27,764 nucleotides of DNA, taken from positions 1-27,764 of the forward strand of contig JBDZUZ010000030.1 in NCBI GenBank assembly GCA_040255445.1, given 5' to 3'. Both the position numbers and the translations under genes were made by a program. This DNA comes from JBDZUZ01 sp040255445 (GTDB lineage: Bacteria > Planctomycetota > Phycisphaerae > Phycisphaerales > UBA1924). The notes under the pieces were generated by a model, which worked only from the letters and a program-made list of their open reading frames with translations, did no database searches and had not been told where the DNA came from. Shown one piece after another: positions 24,082-27,764 of this stretch. How positions within the stretch are numbered: position 1 is the first letter of the stretch; every line of letters starts with the position of its first letter.

Positions 24082-24501
24082 TCAACGAGCCACGACCGAA
24101 TCGATGCTGAAACCCGCCTCCGCCACGGCCTGAGAGAGCCGGGCCGGCGACGGGCGCATCTTGCCACCGAGCGCCAGATTCACCTCGCCCGCCGCGAGAT
24201 CGACCTCGATGAAACGCACACCATCGATCCGCTTGAGCGTCCGGTCGATATTGCTGGCGCACTGCGGGCACGACAGGCCCTTCACCGCGAGCGTTACCGC
24301 ATCGGCCTCGATCGGCTGAGTGCTGTCGACGGGGATTCTGGTGCCCTCCACGGCGGTGGCGGTGGTGGCGGTGGGGGCGGTGACTGACTCGCCGCCCGAG
24401 GCGGCCGTCCGCTGCCCGGCGCATCCGCCGGCGATGAGCAGCGCCGAGCCGGCCAAAAGAGCCAGTGTGTGAGACGCCTTGAAGCTGTTGCGGATCGTCA
24501 T
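24082..24501 (-). CDS. Lipoprotein with heavy-metal-associated (HMA) domain
   Basis: A 139-residue exported lipoprotein. The signal peptide ends in I-A-G-G-C27 (lipobox). A Ser/Thr/Ala-rich linker runs to about residue 62. Residues 68-139 are an HMA fold (beta-alpha-beta-beta-alpha-beta) with C78-P-Q-C81 in GLSCPQCASNIDRTLKRIDGV, the usual Cu(I)/Zn/Hg ligand pair of the GMxCxxC family. HMA domains are normally cytoplasmic; this one is anchored outside the membrane, so it may capture or pass metal in the periplasm. The linker's GC-rich tract (24352-24386) is nearly all GGCGGT-type sequence. AGAGG lies six bases before ATG 24501. The beta-barrel gene follows 13 bases on. Confidence 0.9.
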   Translation of the reverse strand: MTIRNSFKASHTLALLAGSALLIAGGCAGQRTAASGGESVTAPTATTATAVEGTRIPVDSTQPIEADAVTLAVKGLSCPQCASNIDRTLKRIDGVRFIEVDLAAGEVNLALGGKMRPSPARLSQAVAEAGFSIDSVVAR

Positions 24502-24686
24502 GATGAACCTCTGCTTTCGTGTGTCTCGGCCGCCCGCGCAATGCGAGCAAGGGCCGCCAGCGCGATCGCGGCCGATGGATCTGTCGATGTGATGGATGCT
24601 GGAACTGGTTGATGTGACCGGATGCTCGTGTCACCACGCCCCTGCCGCGATGCGGCGGGCGCGCAGTGCCGGCGCGGAGGACACTG

Positions 24687-25034
24687 CTATGTCAACCAGA
24701 TGCACAGAAGCGCCTGAGCCCGAACGCCGCTCGGCCGCGCTGCGCGGCCAGGCGCCGCCGCGATCGGAAGGTAACGCACATCGGTCGCGATGACCGGGTG
24801 CGTTTCCTCGGCCAGCGCCAGGACACGCTCGGTCTCCCAGCCGCGGGACGGCAGCACCGGCGCGTCCGGGGCTTCCTCATCGCGCGAAACCGCGCACGGG
24901 CAGACATCCGCACAGCAGCACGAAGGCCCGCACGCATCCGCCGGCGAGCCGGCGCCGCCGCGGGCGATGAGCGACCCCGGACCCAGGAGGGCGGGGAGCA
25001 GCAACACGGCGATGAGCCAGAGGCGGGCAAACAT
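24687..25034 (-). CDS. Small exported Cys-rich protein, probable metal binder
   Basis: A 115-residue exported protein. Residues 1-29 are a signal peptide (LWLIAVLLLPALLGPGSLIA). The mature part opens with a dense cysteine cluster, C-x3-CCC-x3-C-x-C (ACGPSCCCADVCPC), then an acidic/Pro linker, then YLPIAAAPGRAARP and a final LLCIWLT. The cysteine pattern would suit Cu(I), Zn or similar soft metals; this is inference. ATG 25034 is preferred to ATG 25076: TATACT (25042-25047, minus) lies seven bases before it, and the signal peptide then starts at once. It is 185 bases upstream of the HMA lipoprotein on the same strand and divergent from the universal stress gene. Confidence 0.6.
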   Translation of the reverse strand: MFARLWLIAVLLLPALLGPGSLIARGGAGSPADACGPSCCCADVCPCAVSRDEEAPDAPVLPSRGWETERVLALAEETHPVIATDVRYLPIAAAPGRAARPSGVRAQALLCIWLT

Positions 25035-25041
25035 CCGCTCG

Positions 25042-25047
25042 AGTATA
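25042..25047 (-). promoter_or_regulatory. -10-like TATACT, 7 bases before the Cys-rich gene
   Basis: TATACT is a near-consensus -10 (5/6) and ends seven bases before ATG 25034. On the plus strand TACCAT at 25124-25129 is a candidate for the divergent stress gene, with a leader of about 55 bases and its own ribosome binding site. Confidence 0.5.
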
Positions 25048-25193
25048 GGCCCAACATACCCCCCGGGGGTGTCCATCTGCCGTCCCCATCCCGCCGCGGG
25101 GAAACCGGCCCGCCGCGGCCCACTACCATTCCCGGCCGAAGCAACCCATCTCTACCGCCGCCCTGCCCCGGCGCTGCACAGGAGCTAGACACC

Positions 25194-26087
25194 ATGGAAT
25201 CACTGAGGACCATCCTCGTCGGCGTCGACTTCACAGCCGGCTCCGCCGCCGCACTCCGCGAAGCCATCCGCATCGCCCAGTGGAAGCAGGCCCAGATCGA
25301 GGTGCTGCACGTCATCGATACGCTGGTGGTGGTCCAGCTCGAGGAGATGATGTCGCCGATGGTCCAGGGCATTCAGACCGAACTGGTCGCGGAAGCCAAG
25401 TCGCACTGGGAGCGGTTCTCGGCCAGGATCGAGGGCGCTGCGGGCCTGCCGTTCCATGTCGGCGTCAACAACGCCGCGTACGAACTCGTCGCCCGCGTCA
25501 AGGACAAGAAGACCGATCTGCTGGTGCTGGGCGCTCACGGCGACAAGAAGGGGCGGGGCGTGAGCACACTTGGCGCCGACTGCGTCCGCCGCGCCAACAG
25601 CAAGGTCATGCTCGTCCGCGACAGCAAACCCGGTCCCTTCAAGCGGATCGTCGCCTGCATCGACTTCTCCGAGACCTCCCGCCTCGCCCTCGAGCAGGCC
25701 GTCGCGATCGCGGCGCAGGACGATGCGCACGTGCACGCCGTGCACGTGGTCAAGATGCCCGGCGAGGGCTTCTCTCTCTTCAGCTCGAAGAAATCCGTCT
25801 CGGAAACCGACCGCGCCCGCTACCGCGAGCAGCTCCGCACCCGTCTCGAGGAATTCTGCAAGCCGACCGATCCGCAGGTGGTCTGGGCCAGGCCGCGCTT
25901 CGAACTCATCGAGCACAGCAACCACGGCCAGGGCATCGCCGAGTATGTCGAGAAGAGCGATGCCGACCTGGTCGTCCTGGGCACCCGCGGCCGCACCAAC
26001 ATCCGCGACCTTGTGCTGGGCTCAACCGCCGAGCGCGTGCTCCGCGATGCGACCTGCTCTGTGCTGACCGTGCGGCCGACGGCCTGA
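25194..26087 (+). CDS. Tandem universal stress protein (two UspA domains)
   Basis: A 297-residue cytoplasmic protein with two UspA domains, about 5-142 and 150-295. Both begin with a strand plus Asp (ILVGVDFTAGS, IVACIDFSETS). The second keeps the ATP-binding motif G-x2-G-x9-G-S: G263-T-R-G266 and G276-S277. In the first domain the spacing is one residue longer and the Ser/Thr after the last Gly is Ala (GAHGDKK...GADC), so nucleotide binding there is probably lost. Tandem UspA proteins usually pair an ATP-binding and a degenerate half. AGGAG lies nine bases before ATG 25194. It is divergent from the Cys-rich gene; no other stress genes adjoin it. Confidence 0.9.
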   Translation: MESLRTILVGVDFTAGSAAALREAIRIAQWKQAQIEVLHVIDTLVVVQLEEMMSPMVQGIQTELVAEAKSHWERFSARIEGAAGLPFHVGVNNAAYELVARVKDKKTDLLVLGAHGDKKGRGVSTLGADCVRRANSKVMLVRDSKPGPFKRIVACIDFSETSRLALEQAVAIAAQDDAHVHAVHVVKMPGEGFSLFSSKKSVSETDRARYREQLRTRLEEFCKPTDPQVVWARPRFELIEHSNHGQGIAEYVEKSDADLVVLGTRGRTNIRDLVLGSTAERVLRDATCSVLTVRPTA

Positions 26088-26121
26088 TCACGGGCAAAGG
26101 ACGGCCTGACGACAAGCTCCG

Positions 26122-27171
26122 TCAGCGGGGCGTCGCGTTCTTCCCCGGCTCGGCCGCCGGCTCCGCGTCATCGGGCGCTCCTCCATTGCTGCGCCACAAG
26201 AGCGTCGCCGTCACCGGGAAGTGATCCGACGGGTACCGGCCTTCGCGATTGGTCCGCACGATCGCGGCCTCGAGCACATCCCAGCCGCTCCCACCCTCGC
26301 CGCGCCCATCGGCGATGAAGACCGCATCGATCTTGTCGCCATCGGACTTGCCGCTGAACCCGTTGAAGGTTCCCACCGTCGCCTCGCCCGCGTGCAGCAC
26401 TCGGAAAGTGTCGCGCAGTTCCGGAGAGGCCGCGCCGGCCGGCGCCGCCGCGTCCGTCACCGCACGCTCCCGCTCGCCGACAAAGTACCGCCACACCGGG
26501 TTGGCCTCCCCGACGTTGAAGTCGCCCATGAGGATCACCGGATCGGCGGGCCGCTCGCGCGAAGCCATGCGCGATGCGATGAATTCCGCCGCCCGCTCCC
26601 GAGACGGCTGGCTCTGATGGTCAAAGTGCGTGTTGAAGACGTAGAAACTCTTCCCGGTGCCGCGTTCGGTGAGCCTGGCCCAAGTACAGATCCGCGGCAG
26701 CGTGTTTCCCCAGCTCTTGCTGCCGGGGGCATCAGGCGTGTCGCTCAACCAGAAGGTCCCGTGTGTGTGGAGCTCGAAGCGGTCGCCGCGGAACAGGATC
26801 GTGCACTGCTCGCCCGCCTTCGCGCCGTCATCGCGGCCCACGCCGATGGCTTCAAACCCCGGTAGTGCTGCACGGATCTCGTCGACCTGAAACTGCAGCG
26901 CCTCCTGCAGCCCGACGATGTCGCCACCGGAGTCGCGGATCACATCGAAGACCATCGACCGCCGGTGTTCCCACGCGTTGTCGCCGTCTTTCGCCGTGCC
27001 GAAGCGGATGTTGAACGACATCACGCGGATAGCGGGCTCATCGGATCGAGCCGACGCGAACGCAACGGGTACCAACGCCTCGATCACAACCGAGAGAACC
27101 GCCACCAAGAGAACTGTCCACACCGCGCGCATGTCCGGTCGCTCCAATCGCCGCGGCGGCCGCCGCGACAT
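26122..27171 (-). CDS. Exported endonuclease/exonuclease/phosphatase-family protein
   Basis: A 349-residue protein with an N-terminal hydrophobic segment (AVWTVLLVAVLSVVIEALVPVAFA, 16-39), so it is exported or anchored. The rest is the EEP fold: M-S-F-N54-I-R-F-G, VGLQE90, F-N-T-H181-F-D, the M-G-D217-F-N219 metal motif, and later KIDAVF and YPSDHFPV, the terminal S-D-H catalytic dyad. Such exported EEP proteins may be nucleases, phosphodiesterases or phosphatases; substrate unknown. The C-terminus is Ala/Glu-rich. ATG 27171 is favoured because TACGCT lies seven bases upstream; ATG 27132 is an in-frame alternative that would shorten the signal region. It converges on the stress gene with 34 bases between. 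Confidence 0.88.
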   Translation of the reverse strand: MSRRPPRRLERPDMRAVWTVLLVAVLSVVIEALVPVAFASARSDEPAIRVMSFNIRFGTAKDGDNAWEHRRSMVFDVIRDSGGDIVGLQEALQFQVDEIRAALPGFEAIGVGRDDGAKAGEQCTILFRGDRFELHTHGTFWLSDTPDAPGSKSWGNTLPRICTWARLTERGTGKSFYVFNTHFDHQSQPSRERAAEFIASRMASRERPADPVILMGDFNVGEANPVWRYFVGERERAVTDAAAPAGAASPELRDTFRVLHAGEATVGTFNGFSGKSDGDKIDAVFIADGRGEGGSGWDVLEAAIVRTNREGRYPSDHFPVTATLLWRSNGGAPDDAEPAAEPGKNATPR

Positions 27172-27178
27172 CGATCAG

Positions 27179-27184
27179 AGCGTA
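27179..27184 (-). promoter_or_regulatory. -10-like TACGCT, 7 bases before the EEP gene
   Basis: TACGCT on the minus strand ends seven bases before ATG 27171, identical in hexamer and spacing to the site before the MFS gene. Confidence 0.5.
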
Positions 27185-27287
27185 CCCGGTCGCACGCCCG
27201 GGGCTAGACAGGATTCTGAGATGAGAACGGCGGCCGAACAACGCACCCCCGAACCTGCAACGGGTCTGCCAGAAACTCGAGCCGCAA

Positions 27288-27764
27288 TCACCGCGGCGAG
27301 AGCGGCAGCACCTCGGCCACCACCCGCACCGACGGGTCCACGCACATCGACGCGGTCGTCGCCAGGCACGCGGGGTCGCCGTTGCACGCATCGGGCGCAT
27401 CATCGAAGCACGCCGCGAGCATCGCCGCATCCGCGTAGGTGAGCGGCAGCGTCTCCGCCGGCCCCGACATCGACACCACAAGCACCTCGTGCGGGTCGGA
27501 CATGCATTGCCGCTGCATCGCCGCCGCCGCGAGCCACACCGGCCCAGCCTCCTCGGCGCACGCCGCCTCCGCGGCGTTGATGCGCTCGAACGTCAGACAC
27601 GAGCAGTCACCGTCGAGGTCGCGGAAGATCGAGAGCACCACCGACGGGAGCCCCGCCGCGGCGGCCCCCATCGGATCGGCATGCCCCGATCCGATGTGAC
27701 CCCCGCCGATCACATCGTGCCCCATCTCATCGTGCCCCATCCCATTATGACTGGGCGCCGACCA
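27288..27764 (-). CDS. Uncharacterised His/Met- and Cys-rich protein, 5' end beyond the window
   Basis: The frame is open from the stop at 27288 to the right edge, so the start probably lies outside; ATG 27740 is the first one seen. The N-terminal part seen is His/Met/Gly-rich (SHNGMGHDEMGHDVIGGGHIGSGH), with a 15-base tandem duplication coding for MGHDE and MGHDV. The remaining 125 residues contain spaced cysteines (DLDGDCSCLTF, AACAEEAG, RQCMSDP, ACFDDAPDACNGDPACL, SMCVDPS), suggesting disulfides or metal sites in an exported protein. I do not recognise the family. Its stop lies 116 bases after the EEP start on the same strand. Confidence 0.6.
   Translation of the reverse strand, partial: WSAPSHNGMGHDEMGHDVIGGGHIGSGHADPMGAAAAGLPSVVLSIFRDLDGDCSCLTFERINAAEAACAEEAGPVWLAAAAMQRQCMSDPHEVLVVSMSGPAETLPLTYADAAMLAACFDDAPDACNGDPACLATTASMCVDPSVRVVAEVLPLSPR
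27711..27740 (-). repeat. 15-base in-frame tandem duplication in the His-rich gene
   Basis: Two consecutive 15-base units (27726-27740 and 27711-27725) differ at one base and encode Met-Gly-His-Asp-Glu and Met-Gly-His-Asp-Val. Confidence 0.8.

Overview
The window is GC-rich, densely coded bacterial chromosome and reads as a member of the Planctomycetota, most likely class Phycisphaerae. This is inferred from several things together: an exported protein ending in a PAP-type variant of the PEP-CTERM sorting signal, a BatA/von Willebrand factor A membrane protein, a stand-alone lipid-A-biosynthesis-N-terminal (LABN) membrane protein beside a family 2 glycosyltransferase, many small lipoproteins, and families of short palindromic repeats between genes. 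No rRNA, tRNA, CRISPR array, prophage or transposase gene was seen. I count 29 protein genes, one of which runs off the right edge.

Left part (1-6357): on the minus strand a BatA/VWA protein, the 23S rRNA methyltransferase RlmE and a 2Fe-2S ferredoxin lie in one direction. A divergent plus-strand run follows: glycosyltransferase 2, LABN protein, and two uncharacterised proteins whose frames overlap by four bases. Middle (6358-12879): minus-strand genes for a glycine-zipper lipoprotein, a Lon-substrate-binding-domain protein, a YhaM-like OB/HD exoribonuclease, QueF (queuosine pathway), a TPR lipoprotein, endonuclease IV with a histone-H1-like tail, and an inositol-monophosphatase-family (HisN-like) enzyme. 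Next (13029-19447): an SDR oxidoreductase, LepA (EF4), the PAP-CTERM exported protein, a SAM methyltransferase and an MFS transporter. Right part (19448-27764): a 360-base repeat-filled gap, Hsp20, threonine aldolase, a DUF6263-like exported protein, a PilZ protein, a probable metal-handling group (beta-barrel, HMA lipoprotein, Cys-rich exported peptide), a tandem universal stress protein, an exported endonuclease/exonuclease/phosphatase protein, and a His/Cys-rich partial gene.

Most genes are housekeeping or stand-alone, and few form clear operons. Probable co-transcribed sets are ferredoxin-rlmE(-VWA), GT2-LABN, the overlapping pair at 5000-6357, and HMA lipoprotein-beta-barrel.

Two signals cut across the gene list. 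First, about ten genes of unrelated function have a -10-like hexamer (mostly TAnnnT) ending only 5-8 bases before the start codon and lack a Shine-Dalgarno sequence, which suggests widespread leaderless transcripts. Second, gaps contain REPIN-like elements: inverted pairs of a hairpin preceded by GTGG, with compensatory stem changes between copies and a shared 14-base box next to the hairpin. This architecture is known for REP sequences mobilised by RAYT (Y1 HUH) transposases; no such transposase is in the window.
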